The notes under the pieces are model-generated. The model was given only the letters and a program-made list of their open reading frames with translations, made no database searches and had not been told where the DNA came from. This document shows positions 18,478-27,204 of a stretch of 64,000 nucleotides of DNA, one piece after another (within the stretch, counting starts at the first letter, position 1; each line of letters begins with the position of its first letter). Position numbers and translations under genes: made by a program. Source of the stretch: an uncultured Bacteroidota bacterium (GTDB lineage: Bacteria; Bacteroidota; Bacteroidia; NS11-12g; UBA9320); assembly GCA_937124965.1 (NCBI GenBank), contig CAKZLB010000005.1, positions 1 through 64,000 of the forward strand. The letters run 5' to 3'.

Positions 18478-19437
18478 ATGAAACAAGTATCTTTATTAAT
18501 TATTGCCTTAGTCAGTACGTTTGGCTTAATGGTAAATGGTCAGGCAGGCTTACCTGCTGACGCAACTCCAGGGAAATGTTATGCAAAATGTTACATTCCT
18601 GATCAGTGGAAAACTGAAACAGAACGAGTACTAATCAAAGAAGCTGGCACAAAAAAAGTTGCAGTAGCTGCAAAATTTGAAACTCGTACAGAAAGAGTTT
18701 TGGTTAAAGAAGCGTCAACAATTTTAAAAGTAACTCCAGCAAAGTACGAAACTAGAACCGAAAGAGTTTTAGTAAAGGAAGCTTCTAAAAGAATTCAAAC
18801 GTATCCAGCTAAATATGAAACAAGAACTGAGAGAATCAAAGTATCTGATGCTACCAATAAGTGGGTGAAGCAAAAAGATGCAATGTGTAGTTCTGAAAAT
18901 AGTGATGATTGTATGGTTTGGTGTCTTGTTGAAGTACCTGCGCAATACAAAACTGTTACAAAGCAAGTTGTTTCTGAACCAGCCAAAACTGTAGAAATAG
19001 ACATTCCTGCTGAGTATAAAACTGTTACTAAAAGAGTTTTAGTTTCTCCAGCAAAAACTGAAGAAATTAAAGTAGAAGCTGTTTATTCTAACGTTCCAAA
19101 AAGAGTGCAAGTGGCTCCAGCAACGTTTAATACTATTGACATTCCTGCTGAATACAAAACAGTTTCAAAGCGTGTTTTAGTAAAACAAGGTGGTATGTCT
19201 GAATACAGAGAAGTTGTTTGTGCGAAATATGTAACGAACGACCTAGTAAGACAAGTACAAAGAGCTTTAATGGCAAAAGGATATAGTGTTGGACCTGCAA
19301 GAGATGATAATATTCTTGGTAAGGACACAAGAGCAGCATTAATCAAATACCAAAAAGACAATGCCTTACCAGTTGGTAACATGAATAAAGAAACAATGAA
19401 ACACTTAGGCGTACCAGCAAAATACTGGGACAAATAA
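18478..19437 (+). CDS. Secreted protein with eight 23-residue repeats and a C-terminal peptidoglycan-binding domain
   Basis: 319 aa. A signal peptide occupies residues 1-21 (ends NGQ). Residues about 39-260 are eight units near 23 residues each with consensus P-A-x-Y-x-T-x-T-(E/K)-R-V-L-V-x-x-A. Units 1-4 carry the E-type core (RTERVLVKEAS) and units 5-8 the K-type (KTVTKRVLVSPAK). A Cys-containing linker (four Cys, about residues 136-150) splits the two sets, and a Cys pair lies near residues 34-38. Residues about 258-313 are a PG_binding_1 domain (VRQVQRALMAKGYSVGPA ... DTRAALIKYQKDN). The protein is therefore likely attached to the cell wall in the periplasm. Role unknown. It ends in a strong terminator and is a single-gene unit. 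Confidence 0.8.
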   Translation: MKQVSLLIIALVSTFGLMVNGQAGLPADATPGKCYAKCYIPDQWKTETERVLIKEAGTKKVAVAAKFETRTERVLVKEASTILKVTPAKYETRTERVLVKEASKRIQTYPAKYETRTERIKVSDATNKWVKQKDAMCSSENSDDCMVWCLVEVPAQYKTVTKQVVSEPAKTVEIDIPAEYKTVTKRVLVSPAKTEEIKVEAVYSNVPKRVQVAPATFNTIDIPAEYKTVSKRVLVKQGGMSEYREVVCAKYVTNDLVRQVQRALMAKGYSVGPARDDNILGKDTRAALIKYQKDNALPVGNMNKETMKHLGVPAKYWDK

Positions 19438-19458
19438 TACTTCGAAAACTTAATATAG

Positions 19459-19490
19459 AAAGCGTTTCACAGTTTGTGAAGCGCTTTTTT
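19459..19490 (+). terminator. Terminator after the repeat/peptidoglycan-binding gene
   Basis: Twelve-base arms AAAGCGTTTCAC / GTGAAGCGCTTT with one G-U pair, loop AGTTT, then TTT. Lies 22 bp after the stop. Confidence 0.9.
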
Positions 19491-19576
19491 ATTGTCCAAT
19501 AAAGTATGGTTGATTCAATTCGTGTGTATATCGAAACTTGTCGAAATGCCGTTTACCATGTATCTCCGCAGTAATT

Positions 19577-20092
19577 ATGAAAAGAATCATTTTGTGTCTT
19601 CTTTCTCTTTGTCTCAGCATTTTAACCATAGCTCAGGTAAAGTTTGATAGTCTGTCGTATGAACAGGCAATTGAAAAGGCTAATCAAGAAAATAAATATG
19701 TTTTTTTAGACTTCCGGGCCGACTGGTGTAAACCATGCATCGAAATGGAACAAACTACGTTTAAGGATGTCGAACTAGGTGACTATCTGAAAGCAAATGC
19801 AATATCACTGAAAATAGATGTTGACCAGTTCAGTGGAATGGACGTTAAAGAAAAATTCAATGTAAATCAATATCCTTCGATGTTGCTTATTGATCCCTTT
19901 GACGAGGCTGTTCAACTCCGTTTAATCGGATTTATGACAGCTCCCATTTTAATGAAGGAACTAAATTTTGTAATGAACGACATTGAGCCAAAAACTGAGG
20001 AAGAGCAAGACGAACCAGTGGTCGTTGATGAAAAAGTCAAGCAAAAGAAAAAATGCTTTTTAACAAAATGGTTAGATAAAGTAACTGAATAA
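19577..20092 (+). CDS. Exported thioredoxin-family protein
   Basis: 171 aa. A signal peptide covers residues 1-18 (ILTIAQ), so it acts in the periplasm. The thioredoxin fold follows with FRADWCKPCIEME, redox Cys51 and Cys54, and the cis-Pro region NQYPSML. The arrangement (thioredoxin_7/DsbD-gamma-like) suggests a thiol reductase for exported proteins. The C-terminus is acidic, then Lys-rich, and carries one further Cys near the end. The ATG at 19577 was chosen because the signal peptide begins there. The gene converges on the 56-aa micro-ORF with 7 bp between stops. Substrate unknown. Confidence 0.85.
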   Translation: MKRIILCLLSLCLSILTIAQVKFDSLSYEQAIEKANQENKYVFLDFRADWCKPCIEMEQTTFKDVELGDYLKANAISLKIDVDQFSGMDVKEKFNVNQYPSMLLIDPFDEAVQLRLIGFMTAPILMKELNFVMNDIEPKTEEEQDEPVVVDEKVKQKKKCFLTKWLDKVTE

Positions 20093-20099
20093 TCAATTC

Positions 20100-20270
20100 T
20101 TAGTCATCTAACTTATCTAAGACCTCTGAATCATCATCGTCATCATTCACCTTCGTGTTATTGATGAATGTCGGTTTTAATATAAAATACGCACCAACAA
20201 AAACGATTACTGGAACCAGTATTTCAGAAGCGATTAGTAATATTTTAAAAGACTGAGAAGCCTCACCCAT
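20100..20270 (-). CDS. 56-aa single-span membrane micro-protein coupled to the AGCS symporter
   Basis: A 57-codon frame read directly from the sequence. The ATG at 20268-20270 overlaps the symporter stop as TAATG, so translation is very probably coupled. The product has a short N-terminus with Lys9, one hydrophobic helix (residues 10-32, containing ILVPVIVFVGAYFIL), then a strongly acidic tail with five consecutive Asp and a DKLDD end. Its position and topology fit a small accessory or regulatory subunit of the transporter, but no family is recognised. It ends 7 bp from the convergent thioredoxin gene. Confidence 0.7.
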   Translation of the reverse strand: MGEASQSFKILLIASEILVPVIVFVGAYFILKPTFINNTKVNDDDDDSEVLDKLDD

Positions 20271-21856
20271 TATTTCTTTGCTTTAATTGCTTGCAAATAT
20301 CTGTTTAATTCTTCCCTTACCTTAGGGAAAAGTAGAAATAATCCAATAATATTTGGAACAGACATCGCAAAGATCATAGCGTCACTAAAATCCGTCACAG
20401 CTCCTAAACTTGCCGCAGACCCAACAACTATAAATAAACAAAACAATATCTTGTACGAATAATCTGACTTCTTTGAGCGACCAAATAGGAACATCCAGCT
20501 TTGAAGTCCATAATACGACCACGACAACATCGTAGAAAATGCAAATAGAACAACAGCTGTTGTTAATACATACGGAAACCACGGAATAACAGAAGCAAAT
20601 GCTTTACTAGTTGCTAACACACCATCTGGTGACTTTACTCCATAGGTCATAATACTTCCATCTCCATTTGTAATAATGATAACCAAAGCTGTCATAGTAC
20701 AAACCACAACAGTATCAATAAACGGCTCCAACAAAGCAACTAAACCTTCCGACGCTGGGTATTTAGTTTTCACCGCCGAGTGCGCTATTGCCGCTGAACC
20801 AACACCAGCCTCATTACTAAATGCCGCTCGTTGGAAACCAATAATCAACACACCCAAGAGTCCACCAGTAATACCTTTGGCATTAAATGCACCATCTATT
20901 ATTTGAGAAAATGCAGAACCAACACTACCAATATTCATAGCGATGATAACTATTGCAGCTACAAAATAAATTCCCACCATAAAAGGTACAATTTTCTCAG
21001 TAATACTGCCAATTCGTTTTATGCCACCAATAATTACTATCCCAACTAAAACGGACATTATAATTCCAAAAATAACCCCTGCAGACGTTGAACTAGCTCC
21101 TAACATATCATTAAACTGACTAGCTGCTTGATTTGCTTGGAACATGTTTCCACCACCAAAAGAACCACCAACACACATAATCGCAAAAATGATAGCCAAT
21201 ACTTTACCGAGTTTACCTTTTCCAATTTCTGCAAGTCCCTTTTTTAAGTAATATGATGGACCTCCATACACAGTACCATCCGATCCTACGTCGCGGTATT
21301 TAACCCCTAAAGTACATTCAACGAACTTAGAAGACATTCCTAGAAGACCAGCCAATATCATCCAAAAAGTTGCACCAGGACCTCCCAGCGAAATTGCAAT
21401 GGCCACCCCAGCAATGTTCCCTAAACCAACAGTCCCAGATAACGCGGCAGTTAATGCTTGAAAATGGGATACCTCTCCATCATGACCTTCCACTCTAATT
21501 GTTTCAATCGAGTCTCCACCAGGTGTAACATCACCTGCCATAGGATCTACGGTAACATGATCTAAATCATCATATTTACCTCGAACAATATTGATGGATG
21601 TTGGAAAACGTCTAACATTTACGAGTTTAAAAATAACTGTAAATATTAAACCGGCAGCCAATAACAAAATAATGACTAAAGGCATTTTAACATCTTCTGT
21701 AATTGGGACGGAATAAAAAACAAAGTCAGACCAAGCTTTAGAAACTGGTGTAAACTTGTTATTTATCCGCTCGTCCAAGCCTTTTGAGGCAGTTTCTTGA
21801 GCAAATAGTAAAACTGATTGTGTGAAAAATAAAATAAGTCCGAGGAATCGTTTCAT
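20270..21856 (-). CDS. Sodium:alanine/glycine symporter (AGCS family)
   Basis: A 528-aa inner-membrane cation-coupled amino-acid importer. An N-terminal cleavable-type signal segment (residues 1-20, LLFAQ) and a periplasmic linker precede the first transport helix, a layout common to Bacteroidota members. Diagnostic segments are HFQALTAALSGTVGLGNIAG, the AGCS signature after helix 2, then GGPGATFWMILAGLLGM, the periplasmic YGGPSYYLKKG, and FSNEAGVGSAAIAHSA, the second substrate/sodium motif. About ten helices follow. Substrate choice between alanine and glycine cannot be read. The micro-ORF overlaps its stop. The -7-like AAAATTTG at 21903-21910 lies at the end of the upstream NlpC gene. Confidence 0.92.
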   Translation of the reverse strand: MKRFLGLILFFTQSVLLFAQETASKGLDERINNKFTPVSKAWSDFVFYSVPITEDVKMPLVIILLLAAGLIFTVIFKLVNVRRFPTSINIVRGKYDDLDHVTVDPMAGDVTPGGDSIETIRVEGHDGEVSHFQALTAALSGTVGLGNIAGVAIAISLGGPGATFWMILAGLLGMSSKFVECTLGVKYRDVGSDGTVYGGPSYYLKKGLAEIGKGKLGKVLAIIFAIMCVGGSFGGGNMFQANQAASQFNDMLGASSTSAGVIFGIIMSVLVGIVIIGGIKRIGSITEKIVPFMVGIYFVAAIVIIAMNIGSVGSAFSQIIDGAFNAKGITGGLLGVLIIGFQRAAFSNEAGVGSAAIAHSAVKTKYPASEGLVALLEPFIDTVVVCTMTALVIIITNGDGSIMTYGVKSPDGVLATSKAFASVIPWFPYVLTTAVVLFAFSTMLSWSYYGLQSWMFLFGRSKKSDYSYKILFCLFIVVGSAASLGAVTDFSDAMIFAMSVPNIIGLFLLFPKVREELNRYLQAIKAKK

Positions 21857-21908
21857 ACTAATTGTTTAGGTCACGCAATATGCCCAAAACACTATGATTA
21901 TGCAAATT

Positions 21909-22589
21909 TTATCTTATTCGTTTGATTTGAAACAACGAATGGGTAAGGTTTTGAATTTCACTGTGAACAATTCCTTTAACCGTTAGGTCATCTATCCGAA
22001 CGCCGCCTGACGCATGAATTATTTCACGTTGGTTTATCATCATGCCAACGTGATTAACACGCTGTTTCTCATTGACAAAAAATACTAAGTCTCCCGCCTT
22101 TTGATTACCAAACAATACCTCTTCTCCTATAGTAACTTGTTGTGAGGCGTCTCTTGGTAGCGAAACACCAATTACCTTATGAATTACTTGAACAAATCCT
22201 GAGCAATCTATTCCCATAAATGTGCGACCACCCCACAAATAAGGACTGTTTAATAATGACTTTGCAATTTTTATGACGTTTGCTTTTGGTACCTCAGTAC
22301 TCTCATTCTTCCCTGAAATTTCAGATCCCATTGGCAAAACGGTGTTTCTATCTAAAACAAACGGTCGAGATACGAGATCATCAGACTCAACAATATCGGA
22401 AGAAAATTGGTTTTCACTAATCCATCCTTCATAGCCATCGAAGTCCATTTTAACTTTTAGCCATTCCGGAGTTTTAGAAAGTACAATGTAGGTTTCGCCA
22501 AATAGAATTTGTGTTACAATTTCAGCCTGACTTTTAGGCTCTGATCGTACTGGAATAACAGAAAGTTTACATTGGCCTTGTACAGCCAT
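21909..22589 (-). CDS. NlpC/P60 cysteine peptidase with SH3-like domain
   Basis: 226 aa. Residues 1-62 resemble a bacterial SH3 module (PVRSEPKSQ ... PEWLKVKM ... GWISENQF), a wall-binding element. Residues about 105-226 are the NlpC/P60 hydrolase with catalytic Cys129 (IDCSGFVQV), His180 (VNHVGMM) and a third residue at His192 (IIHASG). The family cleaves the D-Glu-meso-DAP bond of stem peptides. No signal peptide is visible at this start, which suggests a cytosolic role in recycling muropeptides (as in dipeptidyl-peptidase VI) or a misplaced start. It begins 2 bp after the ferredoxin gene, in one transcript. Confidence 0.87.
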   Translation of the reverse strand: MAVQGQCKLSVIPVRSEPKSQAEIVTQILFGETYIVLSKTPEWLKVKMDFDGYEGWISENQFSSDIVESDDLVSRPFVLDRNTVLPMGSEISGKNESTEVPKANVIKIAKSLLNSPYLWGGRTFMGIDCSGFVQVIHKVIGVSLPRDASQQVTIGEEVLFGNQKAGDLVFFVNEKQRVNHVGMMINQREIIHASGGVRIDDLTVKGIVHSEIQNLTHSLFQIKRIR

Positions 22590-22591
22590 TG

Positions 22592-22939
22592 CTATAAATG
22601 TAATCGAGCTTTTCGCTCTAATAATTCTTCCTCGGTTTCAACATGGTTTATATCTGGTATGCAGCAATCTACTGGACAAACCGCCGCGCACTGTGGCTCT
22701 TCATGAAAACCTTGACACTCAGTACACTTGTCTGGTACAATGTAATACACTTCATCTGAAACAGGCTGATGTTTTTCATCCGCATCGGTAACAACATTTC
22801 CCATCAACGTATATGTCCCCTTAACCCCTGTTCCATCTGCTACAGACCATTCGGCACCAGCTTCATATATTGCATTATTTGGGCATTCAGGTTCGCATGC
22901 CCCACAGTTTATACATTCGTCTGTTATAATAATCGCCAT
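22592..22939 (-). CDS. 2x[4Fe-4S] ferredoxin (YfhL/Fdx type)
   Basis: 115 aa, cytosolic electron carrier. The first cluster motif is [12 protein letters not shown] (Cys9, 12, 15, 19). The second is [19 protein letters not shown] (Cys72, 75, 84, 88) with the nine-residue gap between second and third Cys that marks the YfhL-like group. Between the clusters is a 40-residue insertion rich in Gly and Asp, and the end is a charged helix. The redox partner is not apparent. An exact -7 element lies 18 bp upstream, and the NlpC gene follows after 2 bp. Confidence 0.92.
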   Translation of the reverse strand: MAIIITDECINCGACEPECPNNAIYEAGAEWSVADGTGVKGTYTLMGNVVTDADEKHQPVSDEVYYIVPDKCTECQGFHEEPQCAAVCPVDCCIPDINHVETEEELLERKARLHL

Positions 22940-22956
22940 GTGATTCTAATTTTTGT

Positions 22957-22964
22957 CAAAGATA
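22957..22964 (-). promoter_or_regulatory. -7 promoter element of the ferredoxin-NlpC unit
   Basis: Exact TATCTTTG on the minus strand in the 39-bp gap downstream of the cytochrome gene, 18 bp before the ferredoxin ATG. Confidence 0.6.
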
Positions 22965-22978
22965 AGTTCGAAATTTAT

Positions 22979-24883
22979 TTATCCCTTACCTTTAAGCTGT
23001 GAAAAACGCTCCTTCGCTTTGTTAAAATATGGTTTGCGCTCAAGTAATTTTTGCAACCAAAATAGCTCGCTTTCTTTATCTCCAATAACAGAGTATAACA
23101 ACACAAAGTTTTCAATAGCTTTAATATTGTCTGGATCTAATGCTAAAACGCGTGTTAGAAACTTTTTCGATTGTGCATACTTGCCTGTTCGGATATACAG
23201 ATAACCCAGGTTATTCAGAGCTGGAGTATATTCAGAATATTGATTTATACATTCTTTTAATACGCTTTCTGCGCTTTCCCAGTCCTCAATTTTTAGCATA
23301 TTTGAGCCAAGCTCACTCTTAATCGCAAACTCCGTAGGTTGTTTTAAAACACTTAATTTCAACCAGTCTATAGCCATAACAATGTTACCTATCGAAGAAT
23401 ATGCTTTGCCAATTCTGTATGCTGTCACACCATTCACATCGGCAATTTCCGTTTTCTCAACTAATGTTACAATGTCTTGCCATTGCTGTTTTTGATAATA
23501 ATAATGAACTTTCAACGTCGGAAACTCTGATTCATCCAACAACGCTTTTGCTTTTTCCTGATAAATAGGTAGTGGATCAAATTTTTCGAAATACGTTAAA
23601 TACGCTTTAATCAATGTTTCTTTAGATGGGTTATCATTATTAACGCTATACAACCCTTTTACTTCACCATCATTTTTAGGTTCATACCCTTCTGAATAAA
23701 TGCCAATTTTATGGTCATGCACACTTACATGAGGAATATCTTCTGCTGAACTTGATGGCATATGGCACAGAACACAATTATCGCCTTTCAGCGTTCTAAC
23801 CTTAAGTTGCTCTGAACAAGTTGTTAAACTTGAGCTATGACACGATTCACACTTTTTGTTGAATTCAGCGGTTGCAGTATTTTTCACACTAACATGAGGG
23901 TTGTGACAACTTATACAGGTAAACGACATACCTGATTTATTCGACTGGATAAAACACTTACTGTTTTGAAACCTATCTGAATGGTTTGCCATATTAAACA
24001 ACTGGCCGTTTTCATACTCAGGTAGGAAGATTTCAAAGATATCCGATAGTACCATTCCGGGCCTAAAGTCGGTAAAATTCTTTCCCTCTTTTAAGACATT
24101 ATTTCCTTGTAAATGGCACCGTTGACAAACATCAATTTGTCGTTCCCATTGTAAGTTCGATGGATTTACGATAGTATAGTCGATATCGGTTGATGGCAAT
24201 TCACCAGTTCGTCGGAAGTTGACATGAATACTCCCCGGTCCATGACATCGCTCACAATCAATTCCATTGGGGACATACGTAAATGCTTTCATACTGCCTG
24301 GCTTCATAGTAGGCATCGCATTGTGGCAACTCATACATTCTTGATCGATAACTCTACTAAAGCGTGAATTATTTCCATTTTCAAAGCCTGGAGGAAAATC
24401 GAGCTGACCCTTTTGAGCGTACCATGTGAAAGGGGCTTGAACTATGTAATCTCCCTTTTTAACCAAGTGGCTATTGGTGTGCTGCCCGGAGCCTATGATG
24501 TATGTAATTTCTTCGGTTCTTGAATAAACAGTATCCTTAGCGTCCAAGCGAAATTCTTTCACATAAAGCTTATCACTTTTCCAGAAAGGGTAATAATAAA
24601 AATTAGTTGCAGAATCGTATAAAACATGATTCGTAGTCAAGTTTGCACTGCTTTTAGACTTAGAGGCAGTATCAAAACTCATTCCCATACCCGTGTGGGA
24701 AAACGTTTGCACTTTATCCAAATGACATTGAGCACACGTACTAATTCCTACGTAATGAGCAGAATCACTATGATTTAAGTATCCAACTGCGTCGGTAGTT
24801 TGTGGACTATTACAAAATTGTGTTAAAAACACAATGGCAATTGCCAAAGTTCCAAAAACCCAGATGGATTTTCGGTGTTGCAT
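22979..24883 (-). CDS. Seven-haem c-type cytochrome lipoprotein with C-terminal TPRs
   Basis: 634 aa. Signal peptide with a lipobox-like TQFC (Cys24). Seven CxxCH haem sites are at about residues 50, 183, 210, 253, 323, 345 and 370, in an arrangement like the cytochrome c554/NrfA-related multihaem proteins. Residues about 430-630 are tetratricopeptide repeats (GKAYSSIGNIVMAIDWLK; LNNLGYLYIRTGKYAQSKKFL). It should sit on the periplasmic side or outer membrane and pass electrons, with the TPRs docking a partner. It lacks the NrfA CxxCK site, so nitrite reductase is not supported. The gene abuts the rhodanese gene with no spacing. The haem-lyase system is not in the window. Confidence 0.88.
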   Translation of the reverse strand: MQHRKSIWVFGTLAIAIVFLTQFCNSPQTTDAVGYLNHSDSAHYVGISTCAQCHLDKVQTFSHTGMGMSFDTASKSKSSANLTTNHVLYDSATNFYYYPFWKSDKLYVKEFRLDAKDTVYSRTEEITYIIGSGQHTNSHLVKKGDYIVQAPFTWYAQKGQLDFPPGFENGNNSRFSRVIDQECMSCHNAMPTMKPGSMKAFTYVPNGIDCERCHGPGSIHVNFRRTGELPSTDIDYTIVNPSNLQWERQIDVCQRCHLQGNNVLKEGKNFTDFRPGMVLSDIFEIFLPEYENGQLFNMANHSDRFQNSKCFIQSNKSGMSFTCISCHNPHVSVKNTATAEFNKKCESCHSSSLTTCSEQLKVRTLKGDNCVLCHMPSSSAEDIPHVSVHDHKIGIYSEGYEPKNDGEVKGLYSVNNDNPSKETLIKAYLTYFEKFDPLPIYQEKAKALLDESEFPTLKVHYYYQKQQWQDIVTLVEKTEIADVNGVTAYRIGKAYSSIGNIVMAIDWLKLSVLKQPTEFAIKSELGSNMLKIEDWESAESVLKECINQYSEYTPALNNLGYLYIRTGKYAQSKKFLTRVLALDPDNIKAIENFVLLYSVIGDKESELFWLQKLLERKPYFNKAKERFSQLKGKG

Positions 24884-25192
24884 TTACGATGGGTTTTGCA
24901 TTTGCCAAGCAATCATTCCGCCTACCAAATTACGTACATTTTTAAAACCTTGCTTTGTCATATAGTCTACTGCTGCTGCGCTGCGACCACCTGACTTACA
25001 ATGAACTACAATTTCATCTTCCATCCACTCATCAAGGTCATCTAATCTCCCCTGTAAGTCTCCTAATGGAATTAATTTCGCATTAATATTAAATTCTTCG
25101 AATTCCCACGGCTCACGTACATCAATAATATGAATCGTTTCTCCTTTGTCTAAACGTTCCTTTAATTCATTTACGGTAATGTCTCCAGTCAT
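24884..25192 (-). CDS. Rhodanese-like domain protein
   Basis: A single rhodanese domain of 102 aa, without a signal peptide, so cytosolic. It has IIDVREPWEF (CH2A-type motif) and the active loop VVHCKSGGRSA with catalytic Cys65, which would carry a persulfide. Single-domain rhodaneses move sulfane sulfur; the six-residue active loop favours a sulfur rather than an arsenate or phosphate substrate. It lies between a T9SS-exported protein (3 bp upstream) and the multihaem cytochrome (0 bp downstream), hinting at sulfur oxidation or sulfur-redox sensing, but that is inference. Confidence 0.88.
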   Translation of the reverse strand: MTGDITVNELKERLDKGETIHIIDVREPWEFEEFNINAKLIPLGDLQGRLDDLDEWMEDEIVVHCKSGGRSAAAVDYMTKQGFKNVRNLVGGMIAWQMQNPS

Positions 25193-25195
25193 GTT

Positions 25196-27121
25196 TTATT
25201 GTTTAATAAGTTTAGCACTTAAGCGCTCGTTTTGTTTTGTGGTAATAGTAATAAAATAAAGTCCAGAAGTCAACCGACTTACATCATACGTTGACTCGTT
25301 TATTTTGTAAACTGAGACTTCTTGACCTTGCGAATTCAGCACAGTCAAAGACTCAATGTCTTCAGTGATTGTAATTTTACCTTCTGCAGGATTTGGATAA
25401 ACTGCAAGACTTCTATTCTGTCTGACGGTGTTCTCTGATGCGAGCCATGGATCTTCCGCTCCAACTATTGGTCGTATCATTGGTGCACCAACAAGAGCCT
25501 TGTTCGAGTTTTGTATCCAACCATCGCCTACATTAAAATATATATTCTTATTGAATTCTTTTGAACGAATATTCCCATTATTCTTATCAAAACCAACGGT
25601 TAGATTAAAGTCTTGATCTTGGCTCCACCCAACATAAAACGTTCCTTTCTCTAGAGGAATAGCTGAGTCTAATGGAATGGTAAAAAAACCTCTATTTGTT
25701 ATTCCATCGTAGATATCTTGTCCAACAAATGATTTTGAAAACACCATAACATCCGATCCACCATTGATCTCAATATCTGTATATATCTCAAAAATAAATC
25801 GCTGACGTGCAACATCTTGCGTGTTGTACGTTAACATAAAATCAACAGCTCGTAAGGTATCTGCTTTTTTTAGATCGAAGGCCAATACAATTCGTCCTTC
25901 TTCTGACCTAAGATCATTAAAGCCAAAACCAGACTCAGCAGTTCCATCGTCGTATGCGTAATGTCGACCAAAAGTCTGAGTAGTGGTAAGCTTATCATTT
26001 CCTTGAAATAACACTGAATTTATTCTACCAGATTCGCGAACATAATAATCTCTAGTAATGACTACCGGATACCCCGATAAACCAGTTAAGTCATACGATT
26101 TTACTTTACGTTCAATAAAACCATCTGCAGGTACGTTTCCAGCATTGTCGGCAAAATTGGTATTTACTAAACTTACACCGTTTGACAATTCCTGATACCG
26201 CACTTCTGCATTTATAATTGCATTGTTTCTATTGGTCACTCCAAAATATATCGAGTCTGCTGCTTCTGTTAAGTCTGCCAAAAAATGATCGTATGGTAAT
26301 TCGTAGAAATTTTTTAACAATGACGTCGGGCTTGTTTCAATTGCATAATCGTCGTAAAAAACATCATTAAACTTTCTGTTTTTGTTGAGATAGATATAAT
26401 CTAAATGCCAATGGTTGTTATTTCCCCAACGATGGGTCAAATTCACAAATTGAAACTGAAAACCGGTATGTAAATATTTAGCATTTGAAATTGGAATAAT
26501 GACTTGTTTGAATTGTTGATCATCACTACCATTCACACCCCATATATGATTCCACTTGCCTTGATTATCTCGAAACAATAGTTTTATTGAATCGTTTTCT
26601 GTGATAAAGTCCCCTAACCCACTGGCTTGATAATAGAAACTAAAATAAAACGAATCCCCTAACGCATAAGATATTCCTGCAGAATCAGAAAGGTTTATGT
26701 ATTGCGAGGTTAGTGTATCACCATAATCGATAGATTCTTTTTCTATTGAAGTATATGGCAATCCCTCGGAATTTAGATAATCAAAAGTAGCTACGCCATA
26801 ACTTGGTGGGTTCACTCCAAAACTGCGATTGACATATACATTGTTATCCTGCCATTTTGAAGAATCAGGGTACATCAACGTGGATGTGAAATCCTCAAAA
26901 AATGGAATAGTCAGTGTATCATCAGTACCCCATTTAGCGTGTTTGTTCTTTTGATTCCATTGATATTCAGGATGCTCTTTAAGATACGACTGGATTGCGG
27001 GATTACATTGTAATGGTTTTAAACCAATCTGGCCAAAGCTTACAATGGCAGATAAAGTCATCAATAGTGTAACACAGATCCATTTATTAACTCCCATTCT
27101 TACGTCCATTTTGAATATCAA
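25196..27121 (-). CDS. Secreted protein with type A T9SS sorting domain
   Basis: Up to 641 aa. A signal peptide (IVSFGQ cleavage region) lies near residues 10-31. The middle contains jelly-roll-like segments (FYFSFYYQASGLG, HWHLDYIYLNKN) of the kind found in adhesins and carbohydrate-binding modules. The last 75 residues have SLAVYPNPAEGKITI, VLNSQGQEV and SGLYFITITTKQNERL, the type A T9SS sorting domain, so it is exported to the cell surface or medium. Met codons at 27121, 27109 and 27097 are all possible starts; the last gives the tidiest signal peptide. It heads an operon with the rhodanese and multihaem cytochrome. Function unknown. Confidence 0.85.
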   Translation of the reverse strand: MIFKMDVRMGVNKWICVTLLMTLSAIVSFGQIGLKPLQCNPAIQSYLKEHPEYQWNQKNKHAKWGTDDTLTIPFFEDFTSTLMYPDSSKWQDNNVYVNRSFGVNPPSYGVATFDYLNSEGLPYTSIEKESIDYGDTLTSQYINLSDSAGISYALGDSFYFSFYYQASGLGDFITENDSIKLLFRDNQGKWNHIWGVNGSDDQQFKQVIIPISNAKYLHTGFQFQFVNLTHRWGNNNHWHLDYIYLNKNRKFNDVFYDDYAIETSPTSLLKNFYELPYDHFLADLTEAADSIYFGVTNRNNAIINAEVRYQELSNGVSLVNTNFADNAGNVPADGFIERKVKSYDLTGLSGYPVVITRDYYVRESGRINSVLFQGNDKLTTTQTFGRHYAYDDGTAESGFGFNDLRSEEGRIVLAFDLKKADTLRAVDFMLTYNTQDVARQRFIFEIYTDIEINGGSDVMVFSKSFVGQDIYDGITNRGFFTIPLDSAIPLEKGTFYVGWSQDQDFNLTVGFDKNNGNIRSKEFNKNIYFNVGDGWIQNSNKALVGAPMIRPIVGAEDPWLASENTVRQNRSLAVYPNPAEGKITITEDIESLTVLNSQGQEVSVYKINESTYDVSRLTSGLYFITITTKQNERLSAKLIKQ

Positions 27122-27146
27122 CGACTTAAAAAATCGCTTATTGCGG

Positions 27147-27154
27147 CAAATTTA
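27147..27154 (-). promoter_or_regulatory. -7 promoter element of the T9SS/rhodanese/cytochrome operon
   Basis: Exact TAAATTTG on the minus strand, 26 bp before the outermost ATG; no clear -33. Confidence 0.55.
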
Positions 27155-27204
27155 TTGAAATAAGAATAAGACGAACGATTGACAATCAACATTCTACTGT
27201 TTTA

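Noticed and set aside
19083-19433. Open frame of 116 codons on the minus strand
   Set aside because: It is opposite the repeat protein; the composition is the mirror of a strongly conserved repeat region and has no start context.
22979-24883. Cytochrome c nitrite reductase (NrfA)
   Set aside because: All haem motifs are CxxCH; the CxxCK active-site haem of NrfA is absent, and the C-terminus is TPR.
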